Below, piece by piece: positions 1 through 7,218 of a stretch of DNA of 16,240 nucleotides. Each line of letters opens with the position of its first letter. The first letter of the stretch is position 1. The notes below the pieces were generated by a model. That model did no database searches. It had not been told where the DNA came from and worked only from the letters and a program-made list of their open reading frames with translations. Position numbers and translations under genes: made by a program. This stretch comes from Desulfuromonadaceae bacterium GWC2_58_13 (lineage in GTDB: Bacteria; Desulfobacterota; Desulfuromonadia; Desulfuromonadales; Trichloromonadaceae), in the NCBI GenBank assembly GCA_001825565.1, contig MHXM01000112.1, forward strand, positions 1 to 16,240, written 5' to 3'.

Positions 1-592
1 GTACCATATACAGGGTATCGATATCGTCGCAGACAACATAGGCGAGATCGCGACCGAGAGGCAATTCCTGTCCCCTGACGGAAAACCGCGGGGTAAAGCG
101 GACTTCGCCCGGGATCGGCGGAATCAGGTGCCAATCGATAAACAGACAGGTGCTGTCGTTGCCGGCAAAGGAAACCACCCGGCTGAGGGGCAATTCGATC
201 AACTGGTCTTCGAGTCCGGGCCCCGCATTGCCGCCAACCCTGATTTCCTTGAGCTTGAATCGGACTCGGCTGCAATCCCCGGCCGGAAATGCCCCGAGTC
301 CAAGTAACAACTGTCGTCCCTGCACCTGCTGTCGATCGATCTTAAGCTTCTCCGCCGGTAGCTCGATCCAGAGATCGCCCATCAGGATAGAAACCTCGTC
401 GAGTTCAAAAGAGATTCGCTCCGTGGACACTCCTGTGGTGGAAAAATAGACCGACACCAGAGACTGGCCCGGCATGACTCGCGGAGCCTTGCGTGCAGAG
501 GTTGCGTTGACGGCACATCCTGCCAGAAACAGCGCGAAAACCAGCAAACCCCGGAGGACCATCCATTTACACAGCATTGTCGCCTTCGTCAT
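1..592 (-). CDS. Lipoprotein with DUF4382-like N-terminal domain, partial (C-terminus beyond left edge)
   Basis: This frame is open from an ATG at 592 to the edge of the window, giving 197 residues with no stop. A hydrophobic signal segment ends in the lipobox LAGC with the lipid cysteine near residue 26, so it is an exported lipoprotein. After it comes a beta-rich domain of about 130 residues with the order SVYF...FELDEVSI...DLWIELP...LGAFPAGDCSRVRFKL, which resembles the DUF4382 pattern (a strand, a side-chain-rich middle, then a 'lpaGxYxxIRl' strand). This is family resemblance from memory, not a search. The last visible residues, LAYVVCDDIDTLYMV, could open a further domain. The start lies 34 bases after the stop of the eight-heme cytochrome, so it is probably the next gene of the operon. 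Ribosome-binding signals are weak at 592; an in-frame ATG at 577 preceded by AAGG is an alternative. Function unknown; a surface partner of the cytochromes is a guess. Confidence 0.75.
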   Translation of the reverse strand, partial: MTKATMLCKWMVLRGLLVFALFLAGCAVNATSARKAPRVMPGQSLVSVYFSTTGVSTERISFELDEVSILMGDLWIELPAEKLKIDRQQVQGRQLLLGLGAFPAGDCSRVRFKLKEIRVGGNAGPGLEDQLIELPLSRVVSFAGNDSTCLFIDWHLIPPIPGEVRFTPRFSVRGQELPLGRDLAYVVCDDIDTLYMV

Positions 593-626
593 AGCACATC
601 CGCATTTTCTTTTTTAAAATCAGGAT

Positions 627-2060
627 TTAAAATGTCCTGCGAAATCCATCAATCGGGGCCGGAATGACTTTGCCGTTGGGAAGCGTCCCCGGGTTGGTTC
701 CGTTACAGTAGGATCCATGATTGTGACAGTAACCACAACCGATCGGCTGTGGGCCGGGACTGAGTTCATGACATTCTCCGCACGACATGCCTTGCTGCCC
801 CTGAACCTGGTAGGGAACATCAACGTTCGCCCCGCTACCCCCTCCATGATGAACCGTCCGCCAGCGGTTAACCTGGTTGATGTCTGTCGAACCGCCTACA
901 TGGTAATCGTCCTGGTGGCAGCGCCCGCAGAGATAGGCCCAGGATTTGCCATCCCGCGCCTGGGCCAAGGTTCCTCCAAGGATTTCACCGTTGACCGACC
1001 GACGAACCAGAAAAGCACTCGGCGAACCGTGCGCCTCGTGACAATCGAGACAGGAAAGCAAATACCCGCCCGGTGGCATGACAAGCTCGTCGTAAGGTTT
1101 TTTCATCTGTATGCCGACCGTGTAAGCGTTCGCACCGTGTTTGTCACCTGTTCCGAGCTGGTCACCTCCGCTGAGTTTCCATTCAATGGCAACGACATCA
1201 CGGCGAAGAGATGTGCTGTAAATTTTCTCTTTATGGCAATCGAGGCAAAATGTGTTGTAATCCGGGACCTTCGAACCGTCGGCAACGGATTCGCTCGTCC
1301 CTCCGGGTTCATAGGTGGTCCGAGAACCGAAATGAAGCGGTGCCTGGTAAGCCCCACTATAATTGGTCATCCGCTCTCCATCGACATCGCCCCACAGACT
1401 TTCATGCTCCGTCGGTCGGGAGATGGCCGTATAGGCCGGATCCTGGGGATAGGCCTTGTTCCGCCGGGCCCGGTGGACGTTGTGACAGGCGTCACAGGGA
1501 GGCGACGACGCACCGAAACCAGGGAATTTCTGCGCGTAACTCCAGATATCGTAGAGGTTATGATAAGATGCGTTCACCCCGCCGAGAGGCTGGTTGAACG
1601 CTTCGAAAATACTCGTTGGGCCGCCGGCATAACCACCGAAGACATGGGAATAATCAAAATTTTCCAACAAGCCGGACTGGTAGGATCCGGGGCTGGCGTG
1701 GCAATAAAAACAAAACAGATCCGCCTGCTGGTAGGGCTTTTCCTTCACTGCCGTAACGAATCCGGGAGCGAACAAGGCAAAGGGTGAAGGGCCGGAATTG
1801 ACGGGCTGAGGTTCTGAACCACCCATGCTGGCGTGCTGTTCATGACAATGGGCACAATTACCCGTGACATAAGGGCCGGGTGAGGCCAGTCCGTCGACGT
1901 CCCGCCTGACCCCGGCGAGGGAGTCGCCGTGAGCCGACAGCGAGTAAGGACCAGCCAGCGACGATCTCGGTGCCAGAACGATGGATAGGCACAACAACCC
2001 CCCGAGCAGCATGTGGAGCGTCCGGATTTTCTTCGCAATGTCTGAACCCGATCTGTTCAT
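627..2060 (-). CDS. Octaheme c-type cytochrome, exported, low heme density
   Basis: The 477-residue product has a signal peptide (positive stretch KK near 10, hydrophobic core 17-30, cleavage near SLAG at 35-37) and eight CXXCH motifs near residues 69, 117, 189, 272, 337, 378, 427 and 442. At about 60 residues per heme it has the loose spacing of extracellular Geobacter cytochromes such as OmcS and OmcZ rather than of compact periplasmic ones. The fifth motif sits in CLDCHEAHGSPSAFLVRR, a style shared with the OmcS-like neighbour (CVSCHRAHGSPNHKMMRW). The last two motifs are only 15 residues apart and are followed by a lone cysteine (Cys452). The frame extends upstream, but ATG 2060 is chosen because GAGGA lies 8 bases before it, directly after the upstream stop, leaving an 11-base gap. 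Probably a secreted or surface electron carrier reducing external acceptors. I do not recognise a specific named orthologue. Confidence 0.9.
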   Translation of the reverse strand: MNRSGSDIAKKIRTLHMLLGGLLCLSIVLAPRSSLAGPYSLSAHGDSLAGVRRDVDGLASPGPYVTGNCAHCHEQHASMGGSEPQPVNSGPSPFALFAPGFVTAVKEKPYQQADLFCFYCHASPGSYQSGLLENFDYSHVFGGYAGGPTSIFEAFNQPLGGVNASYHNLYDIWSYAQKFPGFGASSPPCDACHNVHRARRNKAYPQDPAYTAISRPTEHESLWGDVDGERMTNYSGAYQAPLHFGSRTTYEPGGTSESVADGSKVPDYNTFCLDCHKEKIYSTSLRRDVVAIEWKLSGGDQLGTGDKHGANAYTVGIQMKKPYDELVMPPGGYLLSCLDCHEAHGSPSAFLVRRSVNGEILGGTLAQARDGKSWAYLCGRCHQDDYHVGGSTDINQVNRWRTVHHGGGSGANVDVPYQVQGQQGMSCGECHELSPGPQPIGCGYCHNHGSYCNGTNPGTLPNGKVIPAPIDGFRRTF

Positions 2061-2071
2061 GGCGTTCGTCC

Positions 2072-3163
2072 TCAATCCTTGGATGTATGGCAGGCTGCGC
2101 AACCGGTGCCGATGGTACCGGCGTAATCCCAACGCATCATCTTATGATTAGGTGAACCATGGGCGCGATGGCAGGAAACGCATGCCACGACGGTATCTCC
2201 GGCAAATGTGACATTCGTCAGGACGTTGCCGACATCGACACTGGCCACCGGGGCATCCAACCGATAGGCGTTGACTCCCGCTCCGCCGTAGCTACGATAG
2301 TCGGACGTTGCAGCCGTGTCCCCCATGTCGTAATCGACGGGGTGCCTCAACCATGGAGACCCCGCGCTGGAGGCCGAATGGAACTGGCCATGGCAGCGGG
2401 CGCACAGGGAGCTGATGGTCGAATTGTCGGTGCCGCCGGCAACCCCTTTATACTGATTGTGAGTCGATGTGGTCGGCCGGTATTCCCAATCGGCATCCTC
2501 ATAACCGGCAATTCCGACCAGCATTCTGAATCCCCCGGCCGGCAAAGCATCCGGTGCCGTAATGGCACCATCAAGGCCGTTGTGATGCCCGCCTCGCACC
2601 GCGGATGCCAACGAAGACTGAGCATGACTGCCGTGGCATCCGTATGTTCCGGCGCAGGTCACCTGCTGTCCCGAGGGCCAACTGCCACCTCCGGGAATAC
2701 TGCCATCGGCGGCGGCACGATCACCCGAGAACCCCGGCGGCATCGACAAGGCTCCATCGCCGGCCATCAAACCAGCTACGTTATGGCCACGGGTATCGCC
2801 GCCGGGCTGCGCAACCCAATAGAAATTTCCTCCAGCCAGGGTATTGGTATCCGATGTCGTTCCTGTGGCACCATAATTTGGCGCTTCCGAAGAAAAGACA
2901 AAGGGGGTCGTACCGCCAACATTGGTTCCCATGTGGCATCCGAGACAATCGATGGTCAATAAAGCTTCATACGGACCGGACTGCCCCCATTCGGTCAAGA
3001 CCCGCCCATCCTGGCTATAATGCATGGTGTGGCACCCCGAACAGCGTCCGGTGACCGCCGCCTGGGCCGTCACCGCGACGAACGAGGCGGACAGGCAAAC
3101 CAGTCCAGAAAAACAGGCGACCCACCACCTGAACGAATTTCGGCAACGTTTTTCAAATTTCAT
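2072..3163 (-). CDS. OmcS-family hexaheme c-type cytochrome (candidate nanowire subunit)
   Basis: The 363-residue product has a signal peptide ending near AQA (34-36). Five CXXCH motifs start at residues 41, 73, 254, 328 and 355, and a sixth cysteine pair at 170-177 has the unusual form CX5CH (CAGTYGCH). Motif order and surroundings match my memory of G. sulfurreducens OmcS: CSGCHTMH at the mature N-terminus, a GHN at 127, CHGSH in the third site, GFRML, then FHS and LRHP after the fourth site, CVSCHRAH followed by MMRWDY, and a final CAACH four residues from the end. Ten further histidines outside the heme motifs (48, 127, 180, 193, 194, 235, 262, 274, 335, 340) are enough for bis-histidine ligation of six hemes. 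In OmcS filaments a histidine of the N-terminal CHTMH ligates a heme of the next subunit, and it is present here (His48). The start has GAGG 6 bases upstream. Role inferred: filament-forming extracellular electron carrier. Confidence 0.85.
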   Translation of the reverse strand: MKFEKRCRNSFRWWVACFSGLVCLSASFVAVTAQAAVTGRCSGCHTMHYSQDGRVLTEWGQSGPYEALLTIDCLGCHMGTNVGGTTPFVFSSEAPNYGATGTTSDTNTLAGGNFYWVAQPGGDTRGHNVAGLMAGDGALSMPPGFSGDRAAADGSIPGGGSWPSGQQVTCAGTYGCHGSHAQSSLASAVRGGHHNGLDGAITAPDALPAGGFRMLVGIAGYEDADWEYRPTTSTHNQYKGVAGGTDNSTISSLCARCHGQFHSASSAGSPWLRHPVDYDMGDTAATSDYRSYGGAGVNAYRLDAPVASVDVGNVLTNVTFAGDTVVACVSCHRAHGSPNHKMMRWDYAGTIGTGCAACHTSKD

Positions 3164-3220
3164 AATCGGCCTCTTTCGTCCTGCATTCCCAGCAATCTGG
3201 TCTGACGCTCAATATTCCTT

Positions 3221-4096
3221 CTATCGGCTGAAAATATCGACCCGGTTATTCCCTTCGTCAACCACGCACAGGCGTCCTTCCCAGTCGAACAGCAGTTGGG
3301 ACGGATACCACAGCCGGCCGTGACGCTTGCCACGCCCGAGAAAATCGAACCGGAAGTCGCCACGGGGACCAAAGACGGCCACGGACCCGGCGTGCCGGTC
3401 AAGCACATACAGCTGTCCGGCGTCATCGATTTCGAGGGAAACAGGAAATTCCAACCGGGTTTCGAGAGCAACAACGGATGATGTTCCGTCCTCGGCAAAG
3501 CGATAGACCTTGCCGGCCAACCCGTCAAGTGCCCATAATCCATCCTTCCGGACTTTGAAATCAACGAAGCCCTTGCTCCCCTGGCCTCCAACAAATGATT
3601 GTTCTACTTTCAGGTTGTCATCGAGCCGCACCACCGCGCCTCGCATGCGGTCGAGCACCAACAGTCGGCCTTGGCTGTCGACTGCCAGTCGAGCGGGGAA
3701 AATCAAACTACCATCGGGATAACTAAGAGGAAATTTGCGAACTTCCTGTTCCTTTGGATTGACGTAAAACAGCTGGTTCGTCGAGCGCTCGATGACCCAG
3801 AGCATCCCGCGCAGGCCTTTGGCCATGGCCACGGGCTGCTTCAGTTCGCCTCCGGCGTTGAAGGCCGCGAGATGCTTGCCGTCACTATCGAAAGAAATAA
3901 GCGTGCCACCGACGGCATCGACGACGTAATACCGCTTATTTTCTTCGTCAATCGCGATGGCGATCGGACGATCAATCGTTATGCCGGCGTCATTGACCGG
4001 CAGTTGCATGAGAAAATTCCACGGCCCGCCATCGGCCCAGACCGGTGACACGACCAATAAAAACCCCAGTAATGCTGTCAGAATCCTGTATGTCAT
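3221..4096 (-). CDS. NHL-repeat six-bladed beta-propeller, exported
   Basis: The 291-residue product starts with a clear signal peptide (ILTALLGFLLVVSPVWA, cleavage near residue 21) and then repeats a propeller blade about six times. Recognisable blade openings are RPIAIAID, QPVAMAKG, FPARLAVD, FVDFKVRK, FPVSLEID and YPSQLLFD, each followed by a 'g.lyVlD...n.v.vf' strand pair. It has no heme motif, no lipobox and no other domain. ATG 4096 is preceded by GGGAG about 8 bases upstream, 15 bases after the 16-heme cytochrome stop. NHL propellers are protein-interaction platforms. The place just upstream of the OmcS-like cytochrome suggests a periplasmic or surface scaffold for cytochrome assembly. 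A beta-propeller-like protein (OscD, from memory) is part of the G. sulfurreducens omcS companion cluster; this gene or the one at 14647-15996 could be its counterpart. Confidence 0.85.
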   Translation of the reverse strand: MTYRILTALLGFLLVVSPVWADGGPWNFLMQLPVNDAGITIDRPIAIAIDEENKRYYVVDAVGGTLISFDSDGKHLAAFNAGGELKQPVAMAKGLRGMLWVIERSTNQLFYVNPKEQEVRKFPLSYPDGSLIFPARLAVDSQGRLLVLDRMRGAVVRLDDNLKVEQSFVGGQGSKGFVDFKVRKDGLWALDGLAGKVYRFAEDGTSSVVALETRLEFPVSLEIDDAGQLYVLDRHAGSVAVFGPRGDFRFDFLGRGKRHGRLWYPSQLLFDWEGRLCVVDEGNNRVDIFSR

Positions 4097-4111
4097 CGGT
4101 GATCTCCCGTT

Positions 4112-5299
4112 TCAGTAGCTCAGATGGCACTGCACGCAAAGTCCCCGCTCGGCACTGCCGTGCAGAAAATGCTTGTACATGGTGCCGGCATTGGCGTCAT
4201 GACAGGTCATGCAGTTCATCGGCACGCCGTTGCGCGGGTCGGGCGCCTTGTCGCCAATCGGGTGGGTGAATTTTTTGTGGTCCTCGTGACATCTGGCGCA
4301 AACGACTTCGGGCGACCCTTTCAGCATTCCGGGCCAATCGGACCCATGCAGGTCGTGGCAGTCCGAACATTTGTTCCAACCGGGATGCTGATGCAGCATT
4401 TTCGCCCGGCGGGTGAACGTTCCTTCGTGACAAGCCCGACATCCCTGTCCTTCGTTGGCAGGCAGCAGCCCGGCTCGGTCGCCAACATGGGGGTTGTGAC
4501 AGGCCTGGCAGGGGTTGCCTCCATCTGTGCTTTGCAGATGACTGTGGGTATGGTTGAACGTGGCCAGCACGTCAGGATGGCAGCCGAGGCAGGCATCGGC
4601 GCCCTGGGTTCGGCCATGACAGGCCTGGCAGTTGCCGCTGGTGAAGGGCTGATGCTTGATCTCCCGCAACAAGGCCCGCTCCTTACCGCCATGGGGATGA
4701 TGGCACCCCAGACAATCCAGATTGCGCGAATCCCGGCCAAGGTGGGCCTTTTTCATTTCCGCTTCGGCCTTGTGACAACCGAGGCACAGGCTGCTCCCGG
4801 TGGCTTTGAGCAGGCGGTAGTCGGAACCACCGTGCGGATCATGACAGGCATCGCACTTTCCCGACTTAAAGGGTTCGTGCATGTTGGCATAACTCTTCTT
4901 GGCCTGTTCATGACAGGAGAAACAAAGATCTCCTCCGCGCTTGGTCAACAGACCTGCATAATCGGCAGCGTGGGGCGCATGGCAGCTGCGGCACGTCCCT
5001 TCCTTAACCGGTTGATGCATAACGGCGCTGTTGTTTACCCGTTTTTCCAGCTGCCGATGGCAGCTGAAGCAAAGCACTTTCTGTTCCTGCAGAAGCAACC
5101 CCTCATGGCGGGCCACATGGGGACTGTGACATTGGTCACAACGATTTTCAGCAACCGGCGAATGCACCACCTTACCGCGAAAATCGGCACTATTATGACA
5201 ATCAAAACAAGATGCCGCGAGTCCCGAGGCAGGCGAGACAACAATCCCGACGAGGCTCACAACAAACATGACCAGCGTAGAAATAATCCGTCGCTTCAT
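4112..5299 (-). CDS. 16-heme c-type cytochrome, periplasmic, paired-CXXCH repeats
   Basis: The 395-residue product has a signal peptide (cleavage near GLAA, residue 28) followed by sixteen CXXCH motifs, about one per 25 residues. They fall into repeats of roughly 40-50 residues of the form H-x-P-x(4)-G-x-C-x-x-C-H-x-P-H, a short LL-containing spacer, then C-x-x-C-H, as in the doubled-CXXCH cytochrome families. The histidines in CHxPH and at repeat starts can serve as distal ligands, so bis-histidine hemes are likely. ATG 5299 shares one base with the stop of the 26-heme gene (TAATG) and has GGAGG 6 bases upstream inside that gene, so the two are translationally coupled; a longer frame starting at 5329 lacks such support. 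Probably a periplasmic electron-transfer wire acting with the 26-heme protein. Soluble periplasmic versus outer-membrane-attached location cannot be told from sequence. Confidence 0.93.
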   Translation of the reverse strand: MKRRIISTLVMFVVSLVGIVVSPASGLAASCFDCHNSADFRGKVVHSPVAENRCDQCHSPHVARHEGLLLQEQKVLCFSCHRQLEKRVNNSAVMHQPVKEGTCRSCHAPHAADYAGLLTKRGGDLCFSCHEQAKKSYANMHEPFKSGKCDACHDPHGGSDYRLLKATGSSLCLGCHKAEAEMKKAHLGRDSRNLDCLGCHHPHGGKERALLREIKHQPFTSGNCQACHGRTQGADACLGCHPDVLATFNHTHSHLQSTDGGNPCQACHNPHVGDRAGLLPANEGQGCRACHEGTFTRRAKMLHQHPGWNKCSDCHDLHGSDWPGMLKGSPEVVCARCHEDHKKFTHPIGDKAPDPRNGVPMNCMTCHDANAGTMYKHFLHGSAERGLCVQCHLSY

Positions 5300-7218
5300 T
5301 ATTGACCTCCCGGGTGACAAGCTTTGCAATTGCCATCGGCAAAGGGGGCATGTTTCACCGGCAAGGTCAATGACCGATCCGGGCCACCATGAGGGTCATG
5401 ACATTGCAGACAACTTTCGCGTCCCGGGATGATTCCCTGATGGCTCCTGCCGAGATCATGGCATTGGCCACAGAGGTCGGAAACGGCTTTCATTTGCTGA
5501 GGAGCATGGGGATCGTGGCAAACTCCGCATTCGCCATTAACCGCCGGCGCATGCCCCACTCCCTTCTCCCAGTAGGTATCAATTTTATGACAATTGACAC
5601 AGAGAGCCGGTTGCTCTTGCAGCAGATAACTCTTTTCATTGTTGCCGTGGGCATGGTGACAAACCGCACAGTTCTGATGAGCCGAGGGGGTGCCTTCAGC
5701 CACCTTGCGCCCGGGGTGACAGGACACACAGAGACCGTCTGCGGAACTGGTCAGCAGAAACGGCTGTTCGCTGGCATGGGCATCATGGCACAGCGCGCAG
5801 CGCCCTTCGGCAAAAGGCTGATGTCGCTGGGCTTCTTTCCGTTCATCTTCAACCTTCTGATGACATCCGGAACATAGGCTGGCCCCGGTATCCACCAACA
5901 AGTGTTTCTGGTTGGCTCCGTGCGGATCATGACAAGCCGAGCAATTACCGACCACGAACGGCCGGTGCAGACTCGGCCGCCCCATATCCGCGTCGACGGA
6001 CTGATGACATTCACCACAAAGCGCCCGCTGATCCTGAACCAGCACGCCGCGAACATCACTTTCGTGGGCTTTGTGACAGGTCATGCAGCGGCCTTCGCGA
6101 GCAGGTTTATGGCCCACGGATTTTGCCGCCGTAATTTCCGCATGGCACTCCTGGCAAAGTTGGTCAGCCGGTTTGATCAGCAAGGCCGGCTGGCCTTGCG
6201 CCCCTGCGTGCGCCCCGTGACAAGCCAGACAATTGCCTTCAATAACCGGGGTATGGGCATTCCCCTTGGCCAGCGGCATCCCCGGACCAAGGTATTTGAA
6301 TTTGTGACACTCGAAACAAAGCGCGGCGGGATCCATTTTGACCATGCCGCGGTAGTCGCTGGCATGGGGACGGTGGCAGCTACCGCACTCGCCCTTCGCC
6401 GCGGGAGAATGGACGCCTTCCTGGGCAAAAGTGGCCTGTAGTTCTTTATGGCAGCCATAGCAAAGGGGACTCCCCTCGACGGTCAGGGCAAAAGGCTCCT
6501 TGCTGTCGGTTCCAGCGTGGCAAGTACGGCACTCACCGGCGGAAACCGGCTCATGCACCCTGGCTCTCAGCAAACTTTTGCCGTCGGAAGAATGAATGCT
6601 GTGGCAATCGGTACAGCTGCCCGAAACCGGATAGCCACCATGGCGTTGCTGAAAATTTTGCGGCGTGATCTTATGGCACCGCTGGCACAGAGCATCTTTT
6701 TCTTCGCCAAGCAAGGCAGCGAAATCCGAACCGTGGGTCTGGTGGCAGGTTTTGCACCCATCGGCGACCGGCTTATGCACATTTTTGCGAGCAAACGACT
6801 TACGCTCATGGCAAGTGAAACAAATTTCGTCTCCCTTCGCCTTCAGCAGTGCTTTTTCGGGTGAGTTATGAGGTTCATGGCAGGAATTACATTTTCCGTC
6901 CAAAACCGGTTGATGCTGATTTTTCACCGAGGACAGGGTTTTGCCCATCTCACCGTGGCAGTGAAAACAAAGCCCCGGCACGGGACCGTTCAAATAGGCT
7001 CCACCGATCAGTCCGTGACGGCGATGACAGTCAGCGCATTTCTCTTCTTTGACCGGACGATGCACTACTCCTTGATTGAACTGCTGCCGATATTCGGCAT
7101 GACAGTCCAGACAGCCTTTCCCTCCCTGTTCCGGGCTTCCCGAAACACAGGCCGTCAATGTCAACACGACGGCGAGAATCAGTAGGTGAAATCCGAAACC
7201 AGCTGGTTTACGACCCAT
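5299..7218 (-). CDS. 26-heme c-type cytochrome lipoprotein
   Basis: The 639-residue product carries 26 CXXCH motifs, about one per 25 residues, from residue 36 to the last few residues (CKACHPGGQ). A hydrophobic leader ends in LTAC, giving a lipid-modified Cys24, so the protein should be membrane-anchored; no Asp follows the cysteine, which is compatible with outer-membrane sorting. The body is a tandem array of paired-heme units of the form HxPV-x(2)-G-x-C-x-x-C-H-x-x-H, an LL spacer, and LC-x-x-C-H, about thirteen units in all. ATG 7218 overlaps the isomerase stop by 11 bases, with GGGAG and AAGG just upstream. I recall a 26-heme cytochrome encoded near omcS in G. sulfurreducens; if that is right, this is a positional counterpart, to be verified by alignment. 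Likely role: a long heme wire bridging the periplasm or standing on the outer membrane, feeding extracellular cytochromes. Confidence 0.93.
   Translation of the reverse strand: MGRKPAGFGFHLLILAVVLTLTACVSGSPEQGGKGCLDCHAEYRQQFNQGVVHRPVKEEKCADCHRRHGLIGGAYLNGPVPGLCFHCHGEMGKTLSSVKNQHQPVLDGKCNSCHEPHNSPEKALLKAKGDEICFTCHERKSFARKNVHKPVADGCKTCHQTHGSDFAALLGEEKDALCQRCHKITPQNFQQRHGGYPVSGSCTDCHSIHSSDGKSLLRARVHEPVSAGECRTCHAGTDSKEPFALTVEGSPLCYGCHKELQATFAQEGVHSPAAKGECGSCHRPHASDYRGMVKMDPAALCFECHKFKYLGPGMPLAKGNAHTPVIEGNCLACHGAHAGAQGQPALLIKPADQLCQECHAEITAAKSVGHKPAREGRCMTCHKAHESDVRGVLVQDQRALCGECHQSVDADMGRPSLHRPFVVGNCSACHDPHGANQKHLLVDTGASLCSGCHQKVEDERKEAQRHQPFAEGRCALCHDAHASEQPFLLTSSADGLCVSCHPGRKVAEGTPSAHQNCAVCHHAHGNNEKSYLLQEQPALCVNCHKIDTYWEKGVGHAPAVNGECGVCHDPHAPQQMKAVSDLCGQCHDLGRSHQGIIPGRESCLQCHDPHGGPDRSLTLPVKHAPFADGNCKACHPGGQ

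Noticed and set aside
4124..5305. Long plus-strand open frame opposite the 16-heme cytochrome, and similar ones at 7217-8608 and 717-1787
   Set aside because: Mirror frames of cytochrome or isomerase coding sequence; the repeated motifs in them are the complement of CXXCH codons, not a protein family.
4112..7218. DNA-level tandem repeats or recombination between the 26- and 16-heme genes
   Set aside because: The protein repeats are clear, but at DNA level only the short CXXCH-encoding words recur; I saw no long identical stretches.
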